Positions 1 through 8,707 of a DNA stretch of 36,748 nt are shown here, one piece after another; position 1 is the first letter of the stretch, and every line of letters starts with the position of its first letter. This stretch comes from a bacterium HR26 (GTDB lineage: Bacteria > Chloroflexota > Chloroflexia > Thermomicrobiales > Thermomicrobiaceae), in assembly GCA_002898875.1 (NCBI GenBank), contig BEIC01000004.1, positions 1 to 36,748 on the forward strand, written 5' to 3'. The position numbers and the translations under genes were made by a program. Under the pieces are notes generated by a model. It did no database searches and was not told the DNA's origin. It saw only the letters and a program-made list of their open reading frames with translations.

Positions 1-62
1 CTTCCCCGGCACCTGCTCACCGATGCCAGGATGTGGCTCGCGCAACGCGAGGAGCGCAGGCG

Positions 63-800
63 ATGCTGATCGCCGTCATCGCCGATATCCACGGCAACGC
101 GGTCGCGCTCGAGCGCGTCCTGGCTGACCTCGAGCGCGAGGAGCCGGATCAGCTCGTCTGTCTCGGGGACGTCGCCGCCACTGGTCCGCAGCCACGCGAG
201 GCCATCGTACTCCTGCGGGCAACCGGCTGTCCGGTCGTCATGGGCAACGCCGACGAGTGGTTGCTGGCCCCGAGGTTTTCCGCAAGCCCAGACGAGTCGA
301 CCGCCAGGATCGAGGAGATCGACACCTGGTGCCGGGAGCAGCTCGGCCCCGCGGACCTAGCCTATCTGCGTGGGTTCCGCCCGCCGATCGAGATCGCGCT
401 CGATGAGCGGACAACGCTCCTCTGTTGCCACGGCTCGCCCCGCTCGAACACTGAGGCTATACGCGCGACTACACCGGACACTGAACTCGACGCGATGCTC
501 GACGGAGTCCAAGCGACGATCGTCGCCTGCGGGCACACGCACGAGCAGATGTTGCGCTGCTTCGGCGAGCTGATCCTCTTCAACCCGGGCAGCGTCGGCC
601 TACCCTTCCAGGTCGACCGGCGAACGGGCACGGTACGCAACCCAGCCTGGGCCGAGTACGCGCTCGTTCGTTGGCAGTCCGGCGCGCTGGGCGTCGAGCT
701 ACGGCGCGTGCCGTTCGACGCGCGGGCCGTCGTCGAGGCAGCATCTGCCAGCGGTATGCCCCACGCCGAGTGGTGGACGGCCGACTGGGCGATACTCTGA
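63..800 (+). CDS. Calcineurin-like metallophosphoesterase (YfcE/MJ0936-like)
   Basis: Predicted cytoplasmic metal-dependent phosphoesterase of 245 residues; the substrate cannot be told from sequence. All metal-binding blocks of the calcineurin-like fold are visible in order: ADIHGN near the N-terminus (D-x-H), LGD then MGNAD (GNxD/E), CHGSP, and GHTH followed by NPGSVG. This order and the short length fit the small single-domain YfcE/MJ0936 type. A GTG at 33 is also in frame, but the ATG at 63 is preceded by GAGGAG at 49-54 (8-base gap), and the family conventionally begins right before the first strand (MLIAVIADIHG). It stands alone upstream of the EF-G-like gene; its own upstream region is outside the window. 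Confidence 0.85.
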   Translation: MLIAVIADIHGNAVALERVLADLEREEPDQLVCLGDVAATGPQPREAIVLLRATGCPVVMGNADEWLLAPRFSASPDESTARIEEIDTWCREQLGPADLAYLRGFRPPIEIALDERTTLLCCHGSPRSNTEAIRATTPDTELDAMLDGVQATIVACGHTHEQMLRCFGELILFNPGSVGLPFQVDRRTGTVRNPAWAEYALVRWQSGALGVELRRVPFDARAVVEAASASGMPHAEWWTADWAIL

Positions 801-1095
801 CAGACTCAGCCCCACTCGCTGGCCAGGAAATCGAGGCTCACCCCGCCATCGCAGTGCCGGACGGCTGCTTCGGGTAGCGCCAGGTCGCGCCGCTCCGGTC
901 GAGGCGGTAGCTCGCCACCTGCGCACCGCGTAGTTCGACCACCATAACCAGAGCTGCTCAGCGGGCTATAATACGCGGTGCAGGCTGCTGAGCATCAGGG
1001 GTTAGGCGTGCGGAGGAAGCGGTCACCCCATGAGAGGTTAACGGTAGCCGCCCAGTGGGGCGGCCAGGCCGGTATGGGCTAGGTGGGGGGTAGTC
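801..1095 (+). promoter_or_regulatory. Intergenic leader of the EF-G-like gene with -10 box and hairpin
   Basis: No convincing gene is seen here. A consensus -10 TATAAT lies at 967-972; no good -35 is found at the usual spacing. About 30 bases before the EF-G start a GC hairpin GCCGCCC/GGGCGGC (1047-1053 with 1058-1064, loop AGTG) could lie in the 5' untranslated region. It is followed by a G-rich Shine-Dalgarno-like stretch around 1082-1091. Confidence 0.45.
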
Positions 1096-3171
1096 GTGAA
1101 GACCTATCCGGTTGATCGATTGCGCAACGTTGGACTGTTCTCCCACGGCGGAGCCGGGAAGACGTCGTTGACGGAGGCGATGCTCTTCGCCACCCGTGCG
1201 ATCTCCCGGATGGGACGGGTCGAGGATGGCACGACCGTCTCCGATTGGGACCCTGATGAGCACCGTCGCCGCATCTCGATCTCGACCAGCGTGATCCCGA
1301 TCGAGTGGCGCGAGCACAAGCTCAACATCCTTGACGCCCCCGGCTACTTCGACTTCCTCGGCGAGGTCAAGGCGGCGCTGCGCGCGAGCGACGCCGCGCT
1401 CATCCTGATGGACGCCTCAGCCGGCGTCGAGGTCGGCACCGAGCAGATGTGGTCGTACACCACGGAGGCCGGACTCCCGCGAGCGTTGCTGATCAACAAG
1501 CTCGATCGCGAGAACGCCAACTTCGCTGCGAGCCTGAGCAGGGCGCAGGAGATCTTCGGCGCCTCCGTCGTCCCGGTGCAGGTGCCGATCGGCCAGGAAA
1601 AGGATTTCCGCGGGCTAGTCGACCTCGTCAGCGGCCAGGCCTACCTGTTCGGCAGCAACGGTGATCTCCAGCCGGCCGACGTTCCGGCCGAGCTTGCGGA
1701 CACCGTCGAGACCCACCGTACCCAACTCATCGAGCGCGTGTGCGAGTGCGACGACGACCTGATGGTTCGCTACCTCGAGGGCGAAGCCATCAAGGTGGAG
1801 GAGCTGAAGGCCGGTATCCGCACCGCGTTTGCCCGCGGCGACCTCACGCCGGTCTTCGTCTCAGCGGCGACCAGCCTGAAGGGCGTGCTGCCCCTGCTCG
1901 ACGCTATCGTCGACTACTTCCCGGCCCCGCGGCCGGTGAGGGCGGCTTCGCCGGGCGGCGAGGAGGTGGAGCTGCCACCCGATCCGAATGGGCCAGTGGC
2001 AGCGCTCATCTTCAAGACCATCGCCGATCCGTTCGTCGGAAAGCTCTCCTACTTCCGGGTCTACTCCGGGACGATGCGCTCGGATTCACAGGTGCTTGTC
2101 GCCCAGCGGGGCGAGACGGAACGGATCGGCCAGCTCTTCGTCGTCCGGGGCAAGGAGCAGATCCCGGTTGGCCAGATCTCGGCAGGTGATATCGGCGCGG
2201 TCGCCAAGCTGCAGCACGCGCACACCGGAGAGACGCTCTGCGAGCCGACGCGGCAGATCGTGTTGCCGGGCATCCAGTTCCCGGCACCCGCCTACACTGT
2301 AGCAGTTGCGCCCAAGACCAAGAGCGATCTGGACAAGATGGGCACTGCCCTCCAGCGGCTGCTCGAGGAAGACCCGACGCTCCATATCAGCCGCGAGCCG
2401 CAGACCGGTGAGACGCTCATCTCGGGTCTCGGCGAATCGCACGTCCAGATCGCGCTCGAGCGGATGTCGCGGAAGTTCGGCGTCAACGTCGAGTTCGGGC
2501 TGCCGCGCATCCCATACCGGGAGACGATCTCGGTTCCGGTACGTCGCGTCGAGTACAAGCACAAGAAGCAGACCGGCGGCCACGGCCAATACGGGCATGT
2601 GTTCCTCGACCTCGAGCCGCTGCCGGATGCCGAGTTCGAGTTCCACGAGACCATCGTCGGTGGCGTGGTGCCCAAGCAGTTCATCCCGGCGGTGGAGAAG
2701 GGCGTCCGGGAAGCGATGGAAGAAGGGGTGCTAGCCGGCTATCCGGTGGTGAACGTGAAGGTGACGCTGGTCGACGGGTCCTATCACTCCGTCGACTCCT
2801 CGGAGATGTCGTTCAAGATCGCGGCGGCCCAGGCGTTCAAGAAAGGGGCGCTCCAGGCCAAGCCGATCCTGCTTGAGCCGGTGTTGCGGCTGCGCGTCAC
2901 CGTACCTGACCAGTTCACCGGCGACGTGATGAGCGATCTCAACGGCAAGCGGGCTCAGGTACAGGGTATGACGCCGGAGGGCAACGGCACGACCACGATT
3001 GAGGCGCTGGTCCCGGCGGCCGAGCTGCAGCGGTATGCGACCGAGCTGCGCTCGCTGACGCAGGGACGCGGCACCTTCACAGTTGAGTTCAGCCACTACC
3101 AGCCGGTGCCGCAGCACCTGGCCGAGCAGGTCATCGCCGAGACCAAAGCGCGCCAGGCAGCCGCGAGCTGA
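1096..3171 (+). CDS. Elongation factor G-like translational GTPase (EF-G-2 type)
   Basis: A 691-residue full-length EF-G paralogue. The G domain carries P-loop HGGAGKTS (about residues 17-24) in place of the canonical HVDAGKTT, DAPGY in place of DTPGH, NKLD for base recognition and an SA(A) G5 element; domains II to V follow, with the typical domain IV/V stretches (GGHGQYGHV; VHSVDSSEMSF-like; DLNGKRAQVQGM). These altered G1/G3 motifs are characteristic of the EF-G-2/FusA2-like group found beside the main EF-G in several phyla. A ribosome-associated GTPase role is therefore inferred, but it is probably not the housekeeping translocase. Start is GTG at 1096 behind a G-rich SD-like stretch. It is monocistronic or loosely linked to the RNase H-like gene downstream. 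Confidence 0.88.
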   Translation: MKTYPVDRLRNVGLFSHGGAGKTSLTEAMLFATRAISRMGRVEDGTTVSDWDPDEHRRRISISTSVIPIEWREHKLNILDAPGYFDFLGEVKAALRASDAALILMDASAGVEVGTEQMWSYTTEAGLPRALLINKLDRENANFAASLSRAQEIFGASVVPVQVPIGQEKDFRGLVDLVSGQAYLFGSNGDLQPADVPAELADTVETHRTQLIERVCECDDDLMVRYLEGEAIKVEELKAGIRTAFARGDLTPVFVSAATSLKGVLPLLDAIVDYFPAPRPVRAASPGGEEVELPPDPNGPVAALIFKTIADPFVGKLSYFRVYSGTMRSDSQVLVAQRGETERIGQLFVVRGKEQIPVGQISAGDIGAVAKLQHAHTGETLCEPTRQIVLPGIQFPAPAYTVAVAPKTKSDLDKMGTALQRLLEEDPTLHISREPQTGETLISGLGESHVQIALERMSRKFGVNVEFGLPRIPYRETISVPVRRVEYKHKKQTGGHGQYGHVFLDLEPLPDAEFEFHETIVGGVVPKQFIPAVEKGVREAMEEGVLAGYPVVNVKVTLVDGSYHSVDSSEMSFKIAAAQAFKKGALQAKPILLEPVLRLRVTVPDQFTGDVMSDLNGKRAQVQGMTPEGNGTTTIEALVPAAELQRYATELRSLTQGRGTFTVEFSHYQPVPQHLAEQVIAETKARQAAAS

Positions 3172-3203
3172 GCGCCCTCCCTCAAGGAGGTCTCTCGATC
3201 CGG

Positions 3204-3250
3204 GCGCGGGATACCCGCGCTCGCTGTGTGTGCCCCCTCCCACAGGGGGG
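3204..3250 (+). other. Two short hairpins between EF-G-like and RNase H-like genes
   Basis: GCGCGGG (3204-3210) pairs with CCCGCGC (3214-3220), and CCCCC (3233-3237) with GGGGG (3245-3249). Neither has a T-tract, so they are weak candidates for a Rho-independent terminator. They may only be processing or stability structures. Confidence 0.3.
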
Positions 3251-3282
3251 TAAACACTGCCCGAGCGAGGAGCGAATCGACA

Positions 3283-3705
3283 ATGACTGACACTGCGAGC
3301 TTCCCAGCTGACGTCCACTTGCTGGTTGACGGTGGCTCGCTAGGCAACCCCGGCCGCGGCTACGGGAGCTTTCGCCTCACCGATCGCGAGGGGCACGAGC
3401 AGACCGTCAGGCTGGAGTTCGGCGACCAGGTTACGAACAACCAGGCCGAGTACCGCACGCTGATTGCGGCCCTCGAGGCTGCCCTGGCCCATGCGCTAGA
3501 GCATGGCTGGGCGCCAGAGCGGCTCTCGCTCTTCGTGATCACCGATAGCCAGCTCATGGCCGAGCAGATCGCTGGGCGCTGGAAGGTCCGCCAGCCTCGT
3601 CTCAAGCCGCTGTACGAGCGTGCGCGCACGCTGCTCCAGCGCTTCGGCCGCGTCGAGATCTCCTGGCGACCACGCCAGGAGATCGCCGCTGTGCTCGGCC
3701 ACTAG
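3283..3705 (+). CDS. RNase HI-like (reverse-transcriptase-like) protein
   Basis: A 140-residue single-domain RNase H fold protein. The first three catalytic carboxylates are in their usual contexts: D16 in DGGSLGNPG, E56 in NNQAEY and D88 in TDSQL. The C-terminal part, which in RNase HI-like proteins reads roughly R-x-x-N-x-x-AD-x-L, here reads RQEIAAVLGH, so the fourth acidic residue and the Asn seem to be missing. The protein may be a weakened nuclease or use another residue. ATG at 3283 is chosen because GCGAGGAGCG lies just upstream and it gives a family-length N-terminus; the reading frame is open further upstream to 3226. Confidence 0.75.
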   Translation: MTDTASFPADVHLLVDGGSLGNPGRGYGSFRLTDREGHEQTVRLEFGDQVTNNQAEYRTLIAALEAALAHALEHGWAPERLSLFVITDSQLMAEQIAGRWKVRQPRLKPLYERARTLLQRFGRVEISWRPRQEIAAVLGH

Positions 3706-3822
3706 CGAGGAACTTCAGGGTCGATCAGTTCTTGCATGTTCGCGGCGTGCGCGCCGCCTTTGCCCAACGCTGCAGCACTGGGCTCAGCGAGGCTCCCACG
3801 GCATCGCCGGATGCCATGGGGT

Positions 3823-3886
3823 GCCCTCACCCCAGCTTCGCCATCCCGCTTCCACGCGGCGCGGGAGAGGGGAAAGGGGTGAGGGC
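3823..3886. repeat. Perfect 11-bp inverted repeat (REP-like palindrome)
   Basis: GCCCTCACCCC at 3823-3833 is the exact reverse complement of GGGGTGAGGGC at 3876-3886, with an inner CCCGC/GCGGG pair (3845-3849, 3861-3865). It lies in the 346-bp gap between the RNase H-like gene and the regulator. In style it resembles the short dispersed palindromes of GC-rich genomes, and it could also act as a terminator for the upstream gene. The rest of 3706-4051 shows no gene; a possible -10 TATCAT lies at 3992-3997. Confidence 0.6.
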
Positions 3887-4051
3887 AGGTGAGCCGGCGT
3901 TGGTGGGTGAGCGCGGGGGGGTCAGACCCGCGCACGACGGCGCCGGCAGACCGGAAGGCATGCCAAGAGCCCAAAGCGATCGCACCTCTGCTATCATGCC
4001 ACCACCTAAACGACCTGCCATACTCGTTAGGCCTCGCAAGGGAGGATGCCG

Positions 4052-7000
4052 ATGTCAGACGGGGAACCGGCCAATGAGGCCCAGACGCTGCGCATCCGAC
4101 TGCTCGGCGGTTTTCGTGTCTCGGTTGGGTCGCGCGTAGTCGAGGATCCTGAGTGGCGGCTACGGAAGGCCAAGAGCCTGGTCAAGCTGCTCACGCTGGC
4201 GTCCGACCACCGCCTGCACCGCGAGCAGGTGATGGACCTTCTCTGGCCAGAGCTCGACCCAGACGCGGCCGCGAATAACCTCCACAAGATCCTCCACATC
4301 GCCCGGCGCGCACTCGAGCCCAACCTCGCCCCCGGTTCACCCTCAGCGTACCTCCGCCTGCAGAAGGATTGGCTCGTCCTTCAGTGCTCGGGGACGCCTT
4401 GGATTGATGCCGAGGCGTTTGAGGCCGCCGCAGCCGTCGCCCGGCGCACCCGGGATCCCGCAGATTATCGATCAGCGCTTGAGCTCTACACGGGCGACCT
4501 GCTGCCTGAGGATCGCTATGAGGAGTGGGCAGCGACCCGGCGCGATGCGTTGCGCCTCGAGTATCTCGCCCTACTTGGCGAACTCGCCCGACTGCACGAG
4601 GCACGCGGTGAGTACGGGCTCGCTATCGAGGCACTCCGGCGGATCGTGGCCGATGATCCAGCCCACGAGGAGGCACAAACAGCGCTCATGCGCCTCTATG
4701 CGCTGGCTGGCCAGCGCCACCAAGCCCTTCGCCAGTACGAGCAACTCCGAGAGGCGCTCCGGCGCGAACTCGACACGGAGCCTCATGTGACAAGCCAGCG
4801 TCTCTACCATGACATCGTGGCCGGGCGGTTCCCTGCAACACCACCGGCGATGCCTGCGCTCCTGCACGGCGATCTACCCTCCGCTCCACTCGTCGGCCGA
4901 GATGAAGAGCTCGAAGCTCTCGAGGACATCCTTGATGCGCTGTTCAGCGGGCAGGGTAGGTTCGTGCTCCTGGCAGGGGAGGCAGGCGTAGGGAAGAGTC
5001 GACTGGCAGCCGAGATCGCCGAGCGAGTCCGCCGACGTGGCGGCCACGTGCTCGTGGGCGCAAGTTACGAGCAGGAAGGGCAAGTGCCGTACGGGCCGTT
5101 CGTCGAGGCTCTGGGGCGAGTCGCCACCAGCTTGGGGCCGACGGATCTGCGTGGCATGCTCGGCGCGGCTGCCCTCCCGCTCTTCTCTCTCGCCCCGGGC
5201 GCCGCGGTCGCGCTTGCCTGGGACGCGCCACCAGCGCTGGCAGGCCCACCTGATCGCCAGCGTCTCTTCGCCGCCATCGCCGACTTCCTCGCCCGGCTGG
5301 CCGCCCAGGCCCCGGTCCTGTTCGTGCTCGACGATCTGCATTTCGCTGACGAGGCGACCCTGCAACTGCTGCACTACCTGGTTCGCACCGGGCGGGACAA
5401 GCCACTGCTCTTTCTGGGGACCTTCCGACCCGAGGAGGCCGGGCCGGCTGATCCGCTCAGGCAGTTCGTGGCCACGCTGCGCCGTGAGCGATTGGTTACC
5501 CCCTTCGAGCTTCGGCGTCTCGATGCCCGAGAGAGCGAGTTGCTCGTGGCAACACTCCTGGGCAGCGATCCTATCGATCGCGCGGTCTTCGAGACGATCT
5601 ATGGACTGGCTGAGGGAAACCCTTTCTATACCGAGGAGGCGGTGCAGGCCCTGCGTGAGCGCGGCCAACTCGAGCGTGTCGACGGACGGTGGCGGCTGCG
5701 GTCCGAAGTAGCCGCCGTGCCCGGCCCGCTGGCGGATCTCCTCGCTGCTCGTCTCGAACGGCTCCGGCCCAACGCACGTCAGGTTCTCAGACTGGCTGCG
5801 GTTGTCGGCCGGGAGATCCCGTACACGCTGCTGCGTGCGACCAGCGATCTGTCTGAGCAGGACTTGCTTGACGCCCTCGACGAGTGCCTTGCCCGGCGCG
5901 TCCTCGAAGAATCAACTGACGGCTATCGGTTTACCCACCCGCTGCAGCGCACGGCCATCTACGATGGGCTGAGCCGGGCACGGCGGGCTCACCTCCATGG
6001 GAGTGTCGCAAAGGCCCTCGAGCGGCTCTACCACAGCCAGCTAGCGGAACACGCCGAGACGCTCGCGCACCACTATAGCTTGAGCGACGTACCAGGTCGG
6101 GCCGTTCCCCATCTCGTCACAGCCGGTGATCGGGCTGCGAGTGTCTACGCGAACGAGACAGCGATGAGTTACTACCGGCGCGCCCTCGAGCTGTTGTCTG
6201 CGGCTGGCGCTCCGGCGAGCCCGTCGGTACCGGCAGCCGACCTGTGGGAGAAGATAGGTGACCTGTGGGCACTCATCGGCGAGGCCGGTCAGGACGTTGC
6301 AGCCTACCGCATGGCGGTCGCCATAATGGAGAAGGCGGCGGAGCCTGCCGTCTGCGCACGGCTTCATCGAAAGGCGGCATACGCGTGCCTGTCTCAGCAC
6401 GATAGCGCCGGGGCCGAGCGCCACCTCGGCGCAGCGGAGATGCTCTTGAGCGACCGACCGGATCCGGCTGAGCAAGGGCGGCTCGCGCGCGTACGCGCGC
6501 AGTGGTTCTGGGAGCATGGCCGCCACGCCGAGGCGCTGGAGACCGCTCAAGCGAGCCTGGAGCTGGCTGAGCGCTATGGCGCACCGGCCGACGTCGCGGC
6601 TGCCTACGAAACGATGGCACTGGTATTCCACTCTTGTGGAGAGTGGAAGCGGGGCCTGCACTATGAGATTCAGCACCTGGGGGCTGCTGCCGATCAGCCC
6701 CAACTTGCAAGCGTCTTCGATGTCCATCACTGACTGGCCGAGTATCACCTGTATGGTGACACGTCGTACGAAGAAGTCGAGGAGTACGCGCGCCGGACGC
6801 TCGACCTGGCTCTTCGGATGGGCGCGCGGCGCGCCCAGGCGCTGGCTTGTTGCCTGCTCGGCGAAACCCTCCTGCTGCGGGGCCGCTGGGACGAGGCCGC
6901 GGGGTATCTCCGACGCAGCATCGAGCTGCATCAGGCACTGGGGGCGAAGAGCGGTGAGGCGCTCACCTGGCAGCGGCTGGGCGAGCTCGCCATCTATCGA

Positions 7001-7618
7001 GGCGATGCCACCGCAGCCGACAAATGCGTGCAGCGCGGGCTGGCGCTCGCCGCTGAGGCACCGATGGCCGCCCATCTCATGGGTCGCCTCTACGCGACAG
7101 CCGCGCTCGATGCCCTGGAGCAGGGCAACCTAGCGGCGGCTGCTCGGGCGATCGGAGCGGCGAGCGCGGCTGCCGAACGCTACGGCGACTGCCCCACCTG
7201 CGGCGCACTTCTTCATCCGGTTGCCGCCGAGGTCTACGCCCGGCTCGGCGACAAGGACCGGGCGGAGAAGTGGGCACAGGCGGCCGAGCGTGTCGCCGGC
7301 CACTGGGAGAGCGGTGCCTGGCAGGCGATGGCGGAGGTGGCACACGCAGTGGTTGCGCCCAGCGAGCAGGCGGTAGCGCGCTTCGTCAGGGCTGCTCAAC
7401 TCTTCGAGCGGCTCGGCCAGCCGTTTCAGGCTGCACGCTGTCTGGCTCAGGCCGGGCTGATCCATGTTGAGCGCGGTGAGCGGGAGGAGGCCAGGGGCCG
7501 ACTCGAGCGGGCGCTGGCCATCTTCCACGAGATCGGGGCGCCCCGAGCTGCCAAGCGGGTGTACCAGGCACTGGCACGACTGCGCGCTGGTACGAGTTCT
7601 GCACACGAGGTGACCTGA
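4052..7618 (+). CDS. SARP/BTAD-AAA ATPase-TPR transcriptional regulator with in-frame TGA
   Basis: Read through one TGA at 6731-6733, this is a 1188-residue AfsR/SARP-type regulator. It has an OmpR-like winged helix (LLGGFRVSVG..., residues about 14-95), a BTAD helical domain (to about 260), an NTPase module with Walker A GEAGVGKS and Walker B-like VLFVLDDLH, and a long TPR-like C-terminal half. The stop falls at residue 894, in FDVHH-TGA-LAEYHLYGD. The same frame continues without another stop for 295 residues of normal TPR-like sequence, including a CPTC pair, so the two pieces are one gene. From memory, related regulators have Cys at this place, making selenocysteine possible (hairpin at 6742-6762). 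The alternatives are a nonsense mutation or a sequencing error, leaving an 893-residue protein. ATG 4052 has GGAGG at 4041-4045; ATG 4046 is too close to it. Confidence 0.75.
6731..6762 (+). other. In-frame TGA with SECIS-like hairpin in the regulator
   Basis: After the TGA (6731-6733), TCACC (6745-6749) pairs with GGTGA (6755-6759) around loop TGTAT. One A-C mismatch then separates GT (6742-6743) pairing with AC (6761-6762). The loop begins 16 bases after the TGA and has G as its second base, which matches the published general rule for bacterial SECIS elements (loop 16-37 nt after UGA, G in the first two loop positions). The stem is short, so this alone is not proof. Confidence 0.4.
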
Positions 7619-7645
7619 TCCGACGAGAATGAAGTCAACATGAAG

Positions 7646-7725
7646 CTTACCGCCAGGGAATGAAGTCCCCTGGTAAGTGTCAGAGAAGAGGAGCCGCCTA
7701 TGATCTGAATGAGATCGTAGGCGGC
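7646..7725 (+). promoter_or_regulatory. Tandem hairpins between regulator and small downstream gene
   Basis: Hairpin 1 pairs CCAGGG (7653-7658) with CCCTGG (7668-7673), extended by CTTA/TAAG (7646-7649, 7674-7677). Hairpin 2 is a 14-bp stem with one G-T pair: GCCGCCTATGATCT (7693-7706) with the arm at 7712-7725, loop GAATG. No T-run follows. It ends only about 10 bases before the Shine-Dalgarno TGGAGG (7736-7741) of the next gene. It may be a processing or translation-control element, or a terminator without U-tract. Confidence 0.5.
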
Positions 7726-7749
7726 GTCCAGTTCTTGGAGGCTGCATCG

Positions 7750-7986
7750 ATGGCAAGGTCATATGGTTCGTTTATCGTGCGCTATTGGCTCCTCGATGGC
7801 AACCAAGAGCGCATCGAGATCGAGCACATGCAGACTGGGGACCGGGTGCGCGTCGCCTCGCTCGACGAAGGAGTCGCTTGGATAACAGCACGGGTACGCC
7901 GGCCGGCGAGTGGCGGTGGTCGGGCACCTCCTGACACCACAGCGCAGGGAGAGTCCAGGGAGAAGGGTCGTCAACCGTGCGTGTAG
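7750..7986 (+). CDS. Small hypothetical protein in the selenoprotein cluster
   Basis: A 78-residue protein of unknown function, with no Cys except near the C-terminus and no membrane segment. The first 45 residues look like a compact beta-rich domain (SFIVRYWLLDGNQERIEIEHMQTGDRVRV), and the tail is low-complexity and charged. ATG 7750 is preceded by TGGAGG at 7736-7741. The frame is open upstream to 7660, but that part overlaps the hairpins and lacks a start signal. It ends 12 bases before the earliest start of the thioredoxin-like selenoprotein gene, so co-transcription is likely. Confidence 0.6.
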   Translation: MARSYGSFIVRYWLLDGNQERIEIEHMQTGDRVRVASLDEGVAWITARVRRPASGGGRAPPDTTAQGESREKGRQPCV

Positions 7987-7998
7987 GTCAGCTCAGCC

Positions 7999-8520
7999 AT
8001 GGGGGTGTGCGTGGTGGAAGCACTCGCGTATCAGATAGCTCATCAGCCGATGATCGGCGAGCTTGCGCCAGCGTTCAGCCTGCTGGATGTGCGTGGCAAG
8101 CTCCATTCACTCGCTGACCAGCGAGGTAAGTTCGTTGTGATCCACTTTGGCACGAGCTGGTGACCATTCTGCAATGCGGAGGCTCCGCATCTCAATGCAG
8201 TGCAACAGCACTACCAGGACCGCGCGGTGGAGGTGGTCGTGATCAATGTGAAGGAGTCCAGGACGAAGGCGGCGCGATGGGGTCGTGCCCTGGGTTTCAC
8301 CTGCCCAGTGCTCCTCGATCTCGACGGTCAGGTGGCCGTGAGTTACGCGCCAGAGGGGGTGTTGCCCGACCTACCACGTGATCAAATACCGATCGCATCG
8401 AACCTCATCATCGATCGCGAGGGTCGGATTCAGTTTTACTCGCTCCTGGACTCGGTTCACTTCGATGCCCGGCTCGTGGCGCTGCGCGCCCGGCTCGAAG
8501 AGCTACTGGCAACGGGGTAG
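7999..8520 (+). CDS. Thioredoxin-fold (TlpA/redoxin-like) selenoprotein, TGA = Sec55
   Basis: Predicted 173-residue thiol/selenol oxidoreductase of the TlpA/AhpC-TSA-like superfamily. The frame is interrupted by one TGA at 8161-8163, exactly at the first position of the redox motif: VIHFGTSW-TGA-PFCNAEAPHL, i.e. U55-P-F-C58 instead of CxxC. Both sides are good thioredoxin-fold sequence: upstream GELAPAFSLLDVRGKLHSL, downstream VVVINVKE, a possible cis-Pro region (DQIPIASNLIIDREGRIQFY) and a final helix. A strong hairpin follows the TGA at the right distance. With standard decoding, the product would end at residue 54, before the resolving Cys. There is no signal peptide. The start is uncertain: ATG 7999, or GTG 8011/8014 behind GGGGGTG. 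The iodothyronine-deiodinase-like group (FGSxTUPPF) is a more distant possibility. Confidence 0.82.
8161..8200 (+). other. Selenocysteine TGA and bacterial SECIS-like hairpin
   Basis: The TGA (8161-8163) is followed by a two-part stem. The lower stem is CTGCA (8169-8173) with TGCAG (8196-8200). The upper stem is a perfect 7-bp ATGCGGA (8174-8180) with TCCGCAT (8184-8190). The apical loop is GGC (8181-8183), and a 5-base bulge CTCAA lies on the 3' side. The loop starts 17 bases after the TGA and begins with G. Spacing and loop are close to the fdhF-type bacterial SECIS that SelB recognises. Confidence 0.78.
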
Positions 8521-8707
8521 GTAGGCTGGCCTGCGTTACCGTGGGAGGTATGCGGATCGGCCACGCCCCGACCCGCGCTGACACGATACCAACCTCGACG
8601 CGCTGGAGGGAGGTGAGAAGGGTGATGCTGGCGACCTGATTGATCCGCGCTGAGCTCTATCGAGAGGTTACCGACTTCGTAATTGAACATCAAGAAGGAG
8701 GCCAAAC

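Noticed and set aside
815-950. Minus-strand fragment ending ...SLDFLASEWG, considered as a remnant gene
   Set aside because: Only about 40 residues, no clear start or family match; not supportable.
6041-7075. 344-codon minus-strand frame opposite the regulator
   Set aside because: It spans the TGA region, so it might look like the real gene, but its sequence has no family signal while the plus-strand TPR pattern is continuous across the TGA.
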